A stretch of DNA of 64,000 bases from Natronobacterium texcoconense (GCF_900104065.1 NZ_FNLC01000001.1:1178001-1242000); one strand, 5' to 3'. Shown: positions 7,737 through 17,245, numbered from the stretch's first letter. Made by a program: numbers and translations. The notes: a model not told the origin generated them from the sequence alone.

Positions 7737-8636
7737 TCAGTCCGCACCAGGACGCCCCCGGACCAGCGTTACCGTCCGCGGGGACCGACGGGAGACCCGT
7801 TCCGCGACCGATCCCGTAAAGAGCCGTGTCGCGATCGAGCGGCCGTGGCTCCCCATGACGATCTGGTCGACGTCCTCCGTCTCGGCGTACTCGACGATGG
7901 CTGTAGACGGTTTCTCGTCACTGGTCACCGTCTCGATCGTCGCGTCGTGCTCGCTGGCCAGTTCCCTCGCCGATTCGAGAATCTCCTCGCCCCGTCGCTC
8001 GTGAGCCGTCACGACCTTCTCGAGATACGTTCCTTCGACGTCGGAACGCGGCCGATCGAAGGGCAACGACAGCGCGTGGAAGGCGACGTAGTCCGCGTCG
8101 GGGAACTGCGCGAGCGCGTACTCGAGCGCCGCGTCGGCCTGCTCGGAGCCGTCGACTGGAACGAGGACTTTCCCGGGTAGTTCGCGCTCCCGGATCGCCG
8201 TCGTCGATTCGGGGACGACCGTCGTCGAGACCGGGCCGCGGCGGACGACGGCCTCGCTAACGTGACCGAGGAAGGGCCGCGTGATCGGGGACTCGCCGTG
8301 ACTGCCGAGGACGACGTGGTCGATCCCGCGGTCGTCGTCGGCCGCGACAGTCAGGATCTCCGTGTGTGGCGTGCCGGTTCGGAGCAGCGTCTCGAAAGCG
8401 GACTCGTGACCGAACTCGTCGGCACGGTCGGCCGCCTGCTCGAGGATCCGTTCGCCGTGTTCGCGGGCCCGTTCCGTCGACGGAGATTCGCCTCCGGCGG
8501 TCGCTTCGTGGTCGTGGCTGGGGTCGACGACGTAGAGTGCGGTCAGTTCGGCGTCGGGAAACGACGCGAGGCTGTACTCGAGGCCGGCGAATCCGTGGTC
8601 CGAGCCGTCGACAGGAACGAGAACGTGCTGTGGCAT
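7737..8636 (-). CDS. Tandem UspA-domain universal stress protein (299 aa)
   Basis: Two Usp domains in one chain: residues 1-142 starting MPQHVLVPVDGSDHG and residues 153-299 starting KVLVPVDGSEQAD. Each has the ATP-loop signature G-x2-G-x9-G(S/T): LGSHGESPITRPFLGHVSE in the first and MGSHGRSIATRLFTGSVAE in the second. Both therefore probably bind ATP. The ATG at 8636 is chosen because MPQHVLVPVD matches the family start, while upstream residues do not. Haloarchaea have many such proteins linked to stress survival. It is a single gene, convergent with the methyltransferase. Confidence 0.9.
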   Translation of the reverse strand: MPQHVLVPVDGSDHGFAGLEYSLASFPDAELTALYVVDPSHDHEATAGGESPSTERAREHGERILEQAADRADEFGHESAFETLLRTGTPHTEILTVAADDDRGIDHVVLGSHGESPITRPFLGHVSEAVVRRGPVSTTVVPESTTAIRERELPGKVLVPVDGSEQADAALEYALAQFPDADYVAFHALSLPFDRPRSDVEGTYLEKVVTAHERRGEEILESARELASEHDATIETVTSDEKPSTAIVEYAETEDVDQIVMGSHGRSIATRLFTGSVAERVSRRSPRTVTLVRGRPGAD

Positions 8637-8752
8637 GGTTGCTGGCGGCGCTAGCTCGCCGATCCGACGTTCCACATCGACGAAAATAAATTCAGTCCAC
8701 GAACGGCCACTGTCCCCGAAACGCCAATACGATCGTACACGAAATTCGAAAT

Positions 8753-9700
8753 ATGCCCTCCAGACGACGTGTTCTCACCCTCCTGGCCGCGAGTCCTCTC
8801 GGCGTACTCGCGGGCTGTGCTACGCCCGGCGGCGCACTCACTATGCGGGCAGTCGAGACCGATACTGCGATCGGTGTGGAAGCGACCGAGACGGTCGACG
8901 CGAACAGAAATCCGGAGATAGCAACGTTGCTCGACGATACACTGAAGAGCGACAGCGTCGAAGTCGAAGGGAAACGCCCGCCATTCGATCCGGACCGTTC
9001 CGTCCGATGGAAAGAGGGCGTCTACGGTGTCTCGTGGGAGGTGACTGGCGAACGGACGCGTACTGACTACGTCGTCGCCGCGGAACCCGTCGACGAAGAC
9101 GCCGACCGCGCTCGAATCGCATACGAGGACCTGCCAGCCACCGACAGATCGAAACTCGCCGGCTTTCGGGAAGAACTCGCCCAGGCCAACGACGAACCGC
9201 GGATCGGCGTTCGCCTGGAGTACGTCGACGAGGACGCGATCGAGGCTTCCACGCTGGTCCCCGAATCCGAGTACGATCTCCTCGTCGTCGACGACCACCT
9301 CGTCTCCATCGAGGCCAGGGAAACGGAGACGACGGTCCACACCTTCACGTACGAACTCGAGAAACGAGCCACCTCGACAGCGGCGTACGGTGCCAAACTG
9401 CGGGCCAACCGACTGGTCACCCTGGAGCCGTCGAGCGACGAGCAGCGCGACCTCATCGAGGAGGCGGTCACGGACGGCCGAGCAGTCGTCGGCATCGACG
9501 ACGACGCGTTCGTCGCGGTCGGCGAGCAACTACTGACAGAGGAGCCGATTTACGTCTCCGGCAGAGAAGGAACGTGGCTCGTCGAGTACGAGGACACTAT
9601 CTACTGGACGGAACTGGACGCGCTTCGAACCACGGAACTCGTCGATCGACTCGAGGAGTACGACACGGAACGCGATCGGGGTTTCTCTAGTAACAACTAA
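8753..9700 (+). CDS. Conserved haloarchaeal Tat lipoprotein, function unknown (315 aa)
   Basis: The N-terminus PSRRRVLTLLAASPLGVLAGC is a Tat-type lipoprotein signal with lipobox cysteine at residue 22. The mature part is acidic and has no recognisable catalytic motif. It mixes beta-rich stretches (WEVTGERTRTDYVVAAEPV, IYVSGREGTWLVEYEDTIYWTEL) with a helical segment around 120-150, so a ligand-binding or structural role at the cell surface is possible. The gene is monocistronic, with a 34-base gap before the next frame and no clear shared function. Confidence 0.7.
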   Translation: MPSRRRVLTLLAASPLGVLAGCATPGGALTMRAVETDTAIGVEATETVDANRNPEIATLLDDTLKSDSVEVEGKRPPFDPDRSVRWKEGVYGVSWEVTGERTRTDYVVAAEPVDEDADRARIAYEDLPATDRSKLAGFREELAQANDEPRIGVRLEYVDEDAIEASTLVPESEYDLLVVDDHLVSIEARETETTVHTFTYELEKRATSTAAYGAKLRANRLVTLEPSSDEQRDLIEEAVTDGRAVVGIDDDAFVAVGEQLLTEEPIYVSGREGTWLVEYEDTIYWTELDALRTTELVDRLEEYDTERDRGFSSNN

Positions 9701-9875
9701 AACGAGTTACACCCGATCGCACTGTCCACGATTCTTGCCCGCTTCGAACTTCGCTCGTGTCGTCCGATCGGGACAGTACCTTCCAGTGGCTGCTAGCGTT
9801 CGGTCTCGTGACGGCGAGACGTTCGAAAACCGACGGAACCCAACCATTTTGTCATTGAGGGATAACGTTCCGGGT

Positions 9876-10466
9876 GTGACGTCACCAATCTATTCGCAGC
9901 CGCCGAATCTGTACGTCTTCCTGGCAGCTGTCGCCGTATGGGTCGTCTCCGATCTGAGCATCGGTTTTCGGTACGGCAACCAGTCCGGTAGCAAGCAGGA
10001 CCGCGGGTCGAAACACGCCATCGGTGCGGCGGTCTGTGGCGGCGTCCTGAGTGCTGCGCTTCTTCCGGTATGGGTTCCAGCGGCTGAAATGCCGTATCCA
10101 GCCGCTGCCTTCTGGCTGGGTATCGGACTACTGTTGCTCGGCGTCTCCGTTCGCCAGTACGCCGTCCGGACGCTCGAGGACGACTTCTCCCTCGAGGTGT
10201 CGGTCGACGAGACGGATACGGTCGTCACGTCGGGTCCGTACCAGTGGGTCCGACATCCGTCCTACACAGGTGGGCTCGTCACGCTCGTCGGAATCGGGGT
10301 TGCGGTGGGCCACTGGCTGAGTTTCGGGGCGACCGTCGTCGCGGGGGTGCTCGGATACCGGTACCGGATCTGCGTCGAGGAACGTGCTCTCCGTGCCACG
10401 CTGGGGGACTCGTACGAGGAGTACGCGTCTCGAACACCGTATCGACTGCTTCCGTTCGTCTGGTGA
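9876..10466 (+). CDS. Isoprenylcysteine carboxyl methyltransferase family membrane protein (196 aa)
   Basis: An integral membrane protein with four to five hydrophobic segments and the ICMT/PEMT C-terminal signature: TSGPYQWVRHPSYTGGLV, then a helix, then R-I-x-x-EE-x-x-L and the YEEYASRTPYRLLPFVW end. The conserved RHP and EE residues bind S-adenosylmethionine in this family. The true methyl acceptor in archaea is unknown; lipids or quinones are likely. GTG at 9876 is preferred because the protein then begins right before the first membrane segment. TTG at 9855 and an upstream in-frame start at 9735 are alternatives whose extra residues look non-coding. Confidence 0.8.
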   Translation: MTSPIYSQPPNLYVFLAAVAVWVVSDLSIGFRYGNQSGSKQDRGSKHAIGAAVCGGVLSAALLPVWVPAAEMPYPAAAFWLGIGLLLLGVSVRQYAVRTLEDDFSLEVSVDETDTVVTSGPYQWVRHPSYTGGLVTLVGIGVAVGHWLSFGATVVAGVLGYRYRICVEERALRATLGDSYEEYASRTPYRLLPFVW

Positions 10467-10750
10467 CGGACCAGGGGTGCCAGTCGAGCGTCTCGAACTG
10501 CAGTCGGAGTGGCTCGGTCTCGAAGCTTTCGCACCTCTCCGATCAGAACACTCCGTTGAAATACTGAAACTACAAACCGAAGAAACATTTTCAATGAAAA
10601 AGATGAACTAGGACGTCGACTACAAATCACCAGATATGACGTAATAGAGCACACATATATCAGCTACTCTGATCGTACGAATACAGGAGAATGGTGGCAA
10701 TTGTAAACTCCACCAAGGATTTTTTACATCTCCGCAACCAGTAGAGTGAT

Positions 10751-13441
10751 ATGCAACTACATAACAGGGGCGTCCGACAGGACGTCCGCGAACTCGGCGC
10801 GTTGCTCGGTGAGGTCCTGGAGGACCAGACTTCCCGGAGTGCGTTCGAAACCGTCGAATCCTGTCGTCGTAGCGCGATCGACTACCGGTCCGACGACCTC
10901 GAGTCCCGAGAACCACTCGTCTCGGAACTCGAGAGCCTCTCGCCACACCAGCAACGGATCGTCTCACGTGCGTTCACGACCTACTTCGAACTGATCAACC
11001 TCGCGGAGGAACGCGAGCGAGTTCGATCGATCCGAACCGGCTCTCAGGAGGGAACCCTCGAGGACAGCCTCGAGACGGCGGCCGAGGAACTCGGCGAGAA
11101 AGACACCGAGACTGTCCGGCAGATACTCGAGGACGTCCTGATCGAGCCGACGTTCACTGCCCATCCCACGGAGGCCCGCCGCAAGACCGTCAAGTCGAAG
11201 CTGCGGACGATCTCGACGTCCCTCGAGACGCTCGACGAACGGCTCCTGACCGACAAGGAGAAAGACCAGCTCTGGCGGGATATCGACGCCGAGGTGACGA
11301 GCCTCTGGCAGACGCCCCAGGTCCGCAACCGCCAGCCCGAACCCGAGGACGAGGCCCGGAACGTCCAGTGGTACCTCGAGAACACGCTGTTCGACGTCGT
11401 CGGCGAAGTATACGACGAACTCGCCGACGCGATCGACGAGGAACTCGACGGGGACCTCGAGATTCCCAAGCTCTTCGAGTTCCGATCGTGGGCCGGCAGC
11501 GACCGCGACGGCAACCCCTACGTCACGCCCGAGGTAACGGCCAATACTCTGGAACGACAGCGGTCGGTCATCCTCGAGCGGTACCGCGAGCAACTCAAAC
11601 GTCTCTCCGGCGTGTTGAGCCAGGACGGGAGCCGGGTCGAGGCCGGCTCCGAATTCCAGGCCTCGCTCGAGCGCGACCTCGATCGGCTTCCCGGTAGCGC
11701 CCGCACCGCCGAACAGCGGTACCCGGACGAACCGTACCGCCAGAAGCTCAAACTCATGCGCGAACGGCTCGACCGGGTCGGCGACGTTCGACCGGGCGGC
11801 TACGACGACGTCGACGAACTCCTCGAGGATCTCGAACTCATCGCCGAGAGCCTGCAGAACAACGGGGCCGAAAGCGTCGTCGAGTCCCACGTCGACCCGA
11901 TCCGGCGTCAGGTCGCGACCTTCGGCTTCTCGCTTGCCAGCCTGGATCTGCGCGAACACCAGGAGAAACACACCGACGCCATCGCCGAGGCGCTCGAGGG
12001 CGAGGGGATCGACTATCACTCGCTCTCGGAGGACGAACGCGTCGAGTTGCTCACCGACGCGATCCTCCAGGACGAACCCGTGATCGACCTTACCGAGACC
12101 GACGGTCTCTCCGACGAGTCCGCACGCGTCCTCCGGCTGTTCGCCGAACTCGGCGACTGGCAGGCAGAGTACGGCGTCGAGGCCATCGACACCTACTGCA
12201 TCTCGATGACCGAAGAGCCGAGTCACGTCCTCGAGGTGCTCTTCCTCGCCGACCAGTCCGGCGTCGTCTCCCTCCCCGAACACTGCGGCATCGACGTCGT
12301 ACCGCTGCTCGAGACAGAGTACGCCCTCTCCGGCGCTCGACGGATCATGGGCACGCTGTTCGAGAATGAGGCCTACAGCCAGGCGCTCGAGGCGCGCGAT
12401 CGAACCCAGGAGATCATGCTGGGGTACTCCGACTCGAACAAGGAGAACGGTTTCCTGGCTGCGAACTGGTCGCTGTACAAGAACCAGCGTCGACTCGGCG
12501 AGATCTGCGACGACCACGACGTGACGATGCGGCTGTTCCACGGCCGCGGCGGGTCCATCTCCCGCGGTGGCGGACCGATGAACGAGGCGCTGCTGGCACT
12601 GCCCAACAGTACCGTCACGGGCCAGGTCAAGTTCACCGAACAGGGTGAGGCCATCGCCGAGAAATACGCCAACCCCCGTATCGCCGAGCGCAACATCGAA
12701 CAGATGCTCAACGCACAGCTTCGAGCGCGCAAGCGAGCCCTCGAACAGCCCGAAGAGGACGTCCCCGAGGAGTGGGTCGACGCCATGGAGACGATGGCCG
12801 ACGCTGCCCGCCGGGAGTACCGCGACCTGCTCGAGAGCGACGGCTTCGTCCAGTATTTCGAACAGGCGACGCCGATCACGGTCATCGAAGACCTCAACCT
12901 CGGTTCGCGGCCGGCCTCCCGATCCGGCGAGCGGACGGTCGAGGACCTGCGGGCGATCCCGTGGGTGTTCTCCTGGACCCAGTCCCGGTGTATCCTGCCG
13001 GGCTGGTACGCGGTTGCGGCCGGGATCGATTCGTATTTGAACGACGGCGGGTCGATCGAGACCCTTCAGGAGATGTACGCCGAGTGGCCGTTCTTCCAGA
13101 CGACGCTGGACAACGCCGCCTTGTCGCTGTCCCGGACCGAACTCGAGATCGCCGAGAAGTACGCGGACTTGGCCGACACGGAACTCCGCGCGACGTTCTT
13201 CCCGCGCGTCAGCGAGGAGTACGAGCGTGCCGCCGAACTGATACAGACGATCGGTCAGCGCGACCAGCTACACACCCGCGACTGGCTTGGCGAGAACCTC
13301 GAGCGACGCAACCCCTACGTCGATCCGCTGAACATGCTGCAGGTGTACCTGCTGGATCAGACTCACCGGACCGACGTCGAGGAGCGAACGCTGCGGCTGA
13401 CTGTGAAGGGGATCGCCGCCGGGATGAAGAATACGGGATAG
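10751..13441 (+). CDS. ppc: Phosphoenolpyruvate carboxylase (896 aa)
   Basis: Adds bicarbonate to phosphoenolpyruvate to give oxaloacetate, refilling the citric acid cycle. All hallmarks are present: FTAHPTEARR with catalytic H138, the MLGYSDSNKENG motif at about 556-567, and the glycine-rich FHGRGGSISRGGGP loop at about 596-609, plus a C-terminal end of the expected type (KGIAAGMKNTG). Length equals that of bacterial-type PEPC (about 880-940), unlike the short archaeal type found in methanogens and Sulfolobus, which points to the bacterial-type lineage common in haloarchaea. It is a single gene preceded by about 280 bases without a gene. The malic enzyme at 41.6 kb could work against it at the PEP/pyruvate/oxaloacetate node. 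Confidence 0.97.
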   Translation: MQLHNRGVRQDVRELGALLGEVLEDQTSRSAFETVESCRRSAIDYRSDDLESREPLVSELESLSPHQQRIVSRAFTTYFELINLAEERERVRSIRTGSQEGTLEDSLETAAEELGEKDTETVRQILEDVLIEPTFTAHPTEARRKTVKSKLRTISTSLETLDERLLTDKEKDQLWRDIDAEVTSLWQTPQVRNRQPEPEDEARNVQWYLENTLFDVVGEVYDELADAIDEELDGDLEIPKLFEFRSWAGSDRDGNPYVTPEVTANTLERQRSVILERYREQLKRLSGVLSQDGSRVEAGSEFQASLERDLDRLPGSARTAEQRYPDEPYRQKLKLMRERLDRVGDVRPGGYDDVDELLEDLELIAESLQNNGAESVVESHVDPIRRQVATFGFSLASLDLREHQEKHTDAIAEALEGEGIDYHSLSEDERVELLTDAILQDEPVIDLTETDGLSDESARVLRLFAELGDWQAEYGVEAIDTYCISMTEEPSHVLEVLFLADQSGVVSLPEHCGIDVVPLLETEYALSGARRIMGTLFENEAYSQALEARDRTQEIMLGYSDSNKENGFLAANWSLYKNQRRLGEICDDHDVTMRLFHGRGGSISRGGGPMNEALLALPNSTVTGQVKFTEQGEAIAEKYANPRIAERNIEQMLNAQLRARKRALEQPEEDVPEEWVDAMETMADAARREYRDLLESDGFVQYFEQATPITVIEDLNLGSRPASRSGERTVEDLRAIPWVFSWTQSRCILPGWYAVAAGIDSYLNDGGSIETLQEMYAEWPFFQTTLDNAALSLSRTELEIAEKYADLADTELRATFFPRVSEEYERAAELIQTIGQRDQLHTRDWLGENLERRNPYVDPLNMLQVYLLDQTHRTDVEERTLRLTVKGIAAGMKNTG

Positions 13442-13500
13442 ACGCTCTCCCGCCGGTCCCATTGTAAACCGTTAATGTACCGCCTCGTCTCGCCGTAGGT

Positions 13501-14796
13501 ATGGACTTCGATCTCAGGGAGTTTACCGATCGTCTCTGTCGATTTCGGACGACTGCTGGCGAGGAGGCCGCTGCTGCGGACTGGCTCCAGGATCGCTTCG
13601 AGGAACTCGGCTTCGAGACCTACGCGTGGGACGCCGATCCCGATCTGCTCGCGAACCATCCGTCTTTCCCAGACGATCCGGCCGTCCTCGAGGCCGAAGT
13701 CGAAGGGCGACGGAGCGTCGCCGGCGTACTCGCACTCGGTGAGGCCGATCCCGGTGGCGACGACGAGTACCCGACAGTCGTCCTGAACGGACACTTCGAC
13801 GTAGTTCCCGCCGAGCGAGGAGTGTGGTCGAGCGATCCGTTCGACCCGGTTCGGCGAGGTGGTGACGACGACCCCGAGACGCTCACCGCCCGCGGCGCAG
13901 CGGATATGAAGTCCGGGCTCGCGGCTTGCGTCGGCGCGGCACTCGAGGTTCGCGAAGCGATCGAGTCCGGCGAGATGGACGCCAACCTCCGGATCGTCGT
14001 CGAGGCCGTCGCCGGCGAGGAAGACGGCGGCTTCGGCGCGGCGACGGCAGCACTCGAGAATCCCTACCCGTTCGACCGCGATGCAGCGATCGTCGCGGAG
14101 CCGACCGAACTCCGTCCCGTCGTCGCCTGCGAGGGGAGTCTGATGGCTCGCCTCGAGTTGTCTGGGAAAAGCGCCCACGCCGCGACGCGGTGGCACGGCG
14201 AGGACGTGCTCCCGCGATTCGAGCGGATTCGGCAGGCCTTCGTGGATCTCGAGTCCGAGCGCACCCAGGCGACGACGCATCCGCTCTACGAGGCGTTCCC
14301 GGTTTCGGCTCCCGTCGTCTGCGGGAAAGTCGAGGCTGGATCGTGGGCGTCGACGGTTCCGGCGTCGCTAACGGCGGAGTTCCGGATCGGCGTCCTCCCC
14401 GGCGAGACGGTTCGGGAGGTCCAAGAGCAGTTCGAGCAACGGCTCGCGGAAGTCGTCGCCGACGATCCGTGGCTCCGCGAGAATCCGCCGCAGTTCGAAC
14501 GCTTTTCCGTCCAGTTCGAGCCCTGCGAGATCGACGCCGACGAGCCGATCGTCGAGGCGATACGGGCCGGAATGGACGACGCTGGGGTTTCGCCTGCGGA
14601 GCCCGAGGGTGTGACCTACGGCGCCGACTCACGACACTACATCGAGGCAGGTATTCCGACGGTGCTGTTCGGGCCGGGAAGCATCTCCGAGGCGCACTAT
14701 CCGAACGAGACGATCGAGTGGGCGGAGGTCGAGGAGGCACACAATGCGATCGCAGCTGCAGTGCTCGAGTACGCCGAGATGGTTCCTAACAGTTGA
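13501..14796 (+). CDS. M20 family metallopeptidase / deacylase, ArgE-DapE type (431 aa)
   Basis: A zinc-dependent amidohydrolase of the ArgE/DapE/CPG2 group. The first metal motif is NGHFDVVP near residue 96, the bridging aspartate lies in RGAADMKSG near 132-135, and the catalytic pair EE is in GEEDGGFG near 174. The dimerisation domain occupies about 205-320 and the final metal histidine is in SISEAHYPNE. It probably removes an acyl or succinyl group from an amino acid, but which one is not shown; family members in haloarchaea are often annotated acetylornithine deacetylase or desuccinylase without proof. ATG at 13501; no operon partner. Confidence 0.88.
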   Translation: MDFDLREFTDRLCRFRTTAGEEAAAADWLQDRFEELGFETYAWDADPDLLANHPSFPDDPAVLEAEVEGRRSVAGVLALGEADPGGDDEYPTVVLNGHFDVVPAERGVWSSDPFDPVRRGGDDDPETLTARGAADMKSGLAACVGAALEVREAIESGEMDANLRIVVEAVAGEEDGGFGAATAALENPYPFDRDAAIVAEPTELRPVVACEGSLMARLELSGKSAHAATRWHGEDVLPRFERIRQAFVDLESERTQATTHPLYEAFPVSAPVVCGKVEAGSWASTVPASLTAEFRIGVLPGETVREVQEQFEQRLAEVVADDPWLRENPPQFERFSVQFEPCEIDADEPIVEAIRAGMDDAGVSPAEPEGVTYGADSRHYIEAGIPTVLFGPGSISEAHYPNETIEWAEVEEAHNAIAAAVLEYAEMVPNS

Positions 14797-14904
14797 ACCA
14801 GAATTCTGTCGAGTATAGATTTGGTCGGGGACCCAGGCCCTGCCACAGATGTGAATTTCGAGCCCTCCAAAGGAGTATAAGTTCTCCAGCACTAAGTACA
14901 CGAT

Positions 14905-15417
14905 ATGAACCGCCGCCGATTACTCGCTCTTTCGGGTGTCGGTGTTGGCGTCTCCGGCGGGTATCTGGCACGGGAGTGGCATCGGTCCCGTTCACCGACG
15001 CTCCCCGACGGAATGGACGTCGATACCCACTACACGACCGACTTCCCCACGTTCGTATTAGAAGAGCAGTGGGAAGGCAGAGCCGATTGGAGAGAAGAAC
15101 GCCACCACGTCTTTGCAGACGCCGATGCTGCCGACGAAGCAGTACGAACGACACGCGAGTCTCTCACGTCGCTCGTCGACGAGACTGATTTCGACGTCTC
15201 GTACCTCCTCGTCGTCCAGAACGGAATGCAATCGGCACCCGACCTAGAATTGGAGGGGATCGAACGGGTAGACGACAGCATCCACGTCGAAATCAGTATC
15301 AATGCGCCATCCAGTGGTGGCGACGATCTGGCTACCCACACCTTCCTAACCAGAATTACCGATACGAAAACCGGTGTGCCAGAAACCGCATCCGTCGATA
15401 TCGAGGGCTACGTCTAA
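14905..15417 (+). CDS. Exported haloarchaeal protein with twin-arginine signal, unknown function (170 aa)
   Basis: Begins MNRRRLLALSGVGVGVSGG, a Tat-type signal without a lipobox cysteine, then ARE-W, so the protein is either cleaved or remains anchored by its signal. The mature part is acidic, mixing a helical section (ADAADEAVRTTRESLTSL) with beta strands (FDVSYLLVVQN, SIHVEISINAP). No family with known function is recognised. It stands alone and converges on the MoxR gene. Confidence 0.65.
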   Translation: MNRRRLLALSGVGVGVSGGYLAREWHRSRSPTLPDGMDVDTHYTTDFPTFVLEEQWEGRADWREERHHVFADADAADEAVRTTRESLTSLVDETDFDVSYLLVVQNGMQSAPDLELEGIERVDDSIHVEISINAPSSGGDDLATHTFLTRITDTKTGVPETASVDIEGYV

Positions 15418-15452
15418 CCGTTACTCCCGCAGTTGTAGACACGTTCGGTGCC

Positions 15453-16403
15453 CTACTCGAGCGTCGGCACCGGCACCGACTCGAGGATCGAGTCGACGAT
15501 CTGGGCTTTGTCGACGCGGTTGACGGTTGCGTCCGGCGTCAGAACGAGTCGGTGGGCGAGCACCGGACCCGAGACGCGTTTGATGTCGTCGGGCGTAACG
15601 TATTCGCGGCCGACGATCGTCGCGTAGGCTCGCGCAGCCTCGAACAGCCGCTGGGTACCACGCGGGGAGACGCCGACCTCGACGCGGCCGTCAGTGCGGG
15701 TCTCGCGAGCGATTGCGGCGACGTACTCGAGCAGGTCCTCGTCGACGCGAATCGTCTCGGGGACCGACCGGAGGTGGTCGACCTGGTCGGGTTCGAGAAC
15801 CGACTCGACCGTGGGGCTGGTCGTCTCGCGGCCGGCGCGTCGCCGCAGGAGTTCGACCTCGCCGTCCTCGTCGGGGTACCCCATCGAGGTCTTGACGAGG
15901 AAGCGATCGACCTGTGCTTCGGGCAGCGGAAAAGTCCCTTCCTGTTCGACGGGGTTCTGGGTTGCGATGACGAAAAACGGATCCGGAAGCTGGCGGGTCT
16001 CGCCGTCGACCGTCACCTGCCCTTCTTCCATCGCCTCGAGCAGGGCGGCCTGCGTTTTGGGGGGTGCGCGGTTGATCTCGTCGGCCAGCACGATGTTCGC
16101 GAAGATCGGTCCCTCGTTGAACTCGAAGGTCCGCTCGCGTTCGTTGAAGACGTGCGTGCCGGTCACGTCGGCCGGAAGGAGGTCGGGCGTAAACTGGATG
16201 CGGGAAAAGGACAGGCCGAGCGCGTCGGCGACGCTGCGGGCGGTCAGCGTCTTGCCCGTGCCGGGCACGTCCTCTAAGAGGACGTGGCCGCGGCCGACCA
16301 CGCCGACGAGGATCTCCTCGAGAAAGGATCGGTCGCAGATGACCGCATCGCCGACGGTCTCGAGGACGGCCTCGCACTCGTCGCTTGCCTTGGTAACGTC
16401 CAT
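15453..16403 (-). CDS. MoxR-family AAA ATPase (316 aa)
   Basis: Walker A is EDVPGTGKT (residues 44-52), Walker B is VLADEINR with D108/E109, sensor 1 lies in FFVIATQNPVEQEGTFPLPEAQ, and the lid domain follows with GVSPRGTQRLFEAARAYA. This is the MoxR branch, which acts as a chaperone-like ATPase usually paired with DUF58 (von Willebrand-type) proteins. No DUF58 or transglutaminase gene is beside it here, which is unusual for haloarchaeal MoxR. ATG at 16403 (MDVTKASDECEAV) is chosen because the longer frame would run back toward tRNA-Ser. Confidence 0.92.
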   Translation of the reverse strand: MDVTKASDECEAVLETVGDAVICDRSFLEEILVGVVGRGHVLLEDVPGTGKTLTARSVADALGLSFSRIQFTPDLLPADVTGTHVFNERERTFEFNEGPIFANIVLADEINRAPPKTQAALLEAMEEGQVTVDGETRQLPDPFFVIATQNPVEQEGTFPLPEAQVDRFLVKTSMGYPDEDGEVELLRRRAGRETTSPTVESVLEPDQVDHLRSVPETIRVDEDLLEYVAAIARETRTDGRVEVGVSPRGTQRLFEAARAYATIVGREYVTPDDIKRVSGPVLAHRLVLTPDATVNRVDKAQIVDSILESVPVPTLE

Positions 16404-16517
16404 GAAGACGGCGTCGGGGGCTCGAGTCAAACCGTTTACGCTTGGGGACGAGACCCCGTCACATCCCTCGAGAAAAATCGAAACCGGTAAAAACGTCTCG
16501 CGGGTAGATAGAGATGA

Positions 16518-16602
16518 GCCGAGATAGCCTAGCCCGGCCAAGGCGGCAGATTCGAAATCTGCTGTCCTCACGGACTCGGGAGTTCAAATCTCCCTCTCGG
16601 CG
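16518..16602 (+). tRNA. tRNA-Ser (anticodon CGA)
   Basis: The 85-base cloverleaf has acceptor stem GCCGAGA/TCTCGGC, anticodon stem GCAGA/TCTGC around loop TTCGAAA (anticodon CGA, reads UCG), a long class II variable arm (TGTCCTCACGGACTC) and a T-arm GGGAG-TTCAAAT-CTCCC, with G as discriminator. No CCA is encoded. The sequence from the T-loop to the 3' end is repeated three more times downstream. Confidence 0.96.
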
Positions 16603-17041
16603 CTTCTGTGGCGACCAACAACGACGAGCGGCGCGTAGCAACGCGAGTCATCCGGTCGCCACGAACGACTACGGGAGATTTGAATCAGGGAGGTCGCAGG
16701 CTCGCGAACGAAGTGAGCGAGACCGTCCGACTGTGGTTCAAATCTCCCTCTCGGCGCTTTTCAGCGAACAACACCGCCGAGCACCGCGTAGCGTGTGCTC
16801 GGCATCCGTGAGCGGAAAGCGTGAACAGGGAGTTTGAACGAGACCAGGCGCGCGCAGCATAGCGAGCACGTCTGGGCGTTGTTCAAATCTCCCTCTCGGC
16901 GCTTTTCACCAGCACAAAACGACGAGCATAGCGAGTCGTCCGTGCTGCTGAAAACGATACAGAGGAGATTTGAATTAGACCGAGGTTCTGCGCCGCAGGC
17001 GCAGGTTCTCGGGCGTTGTTCAAATCTCCCTCTCGGCGCTT
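16582..17041 (+). repeat. Four copies of the tRNA-Ser T-loop-to-3'-end sequence, spaced 137-154 bases
   Basis: An identical 24-base sequence (starts GTTCAAATCTCC, ends CGGCGCTT) occurs at 16582-16605 (inside the tRNA), 16736-16759, 16881-16904 and 17018-17041. Each interval contains a hairpin: stems at 16608-16616/16654-16662 (9 bp), 16776-16784/16795-16803 (9 bp), and within 16903-16954. Each hairpin is followed by a reverse-complement fragment of the T-arm (GGGAGATTTGAA or variants) at 16673-16685, 16828-16839 and 16965-16975. The copies start in the T-loop, which fits successive integrase att sites, but the ordered hairpins and inverted pieces suggest a defined module. Confidence 0.9.
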
Positions 17042-17245
17042 CTACGGTGACCAATACTGACGAGCGGGCGTAGCGACGCGAGTCGTCCAGTCTCTCCCTC
17101 GGAATCGCAGACGGCGTATACCTCGCCGTCATGCGCAGGGCTGTTTTTTATCGATATGTGTGTGGTCCCCACGCAGTGTGATCGATAGCAACGCTACCGC
17201 CCTTTCGTACGGTCCAGCGCCGCCTTCTCGAGGTGACGCCGCCCG
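17042..17245. other. Gene-free stretch with hairpin and T-run before the Fe-S gene
   Basis: The first 60 bases resemble the spacer after the tRNA-Ser copy (GACGAGCGGGCGTAGC-ACGCGAGTCGTC). A 7-bp stem, GACGGCG/CGCCGTC, at about 17110-17130 is followed by a run of T at 17144-17149. This could end transcription from the repeat region, or the T-rich stretch may be the promoter of the Fe-S gene starting at 17246. No ORF is credible here. Confidence 0.45.

Noticed and set aside
16582-17041. Repeats after tRNA-Ser as a CRISPR array
   Set aside because: Repeats match the tRNA 3' end, spacers are over 110 bases with internal hairpins, and there are no cas genes.
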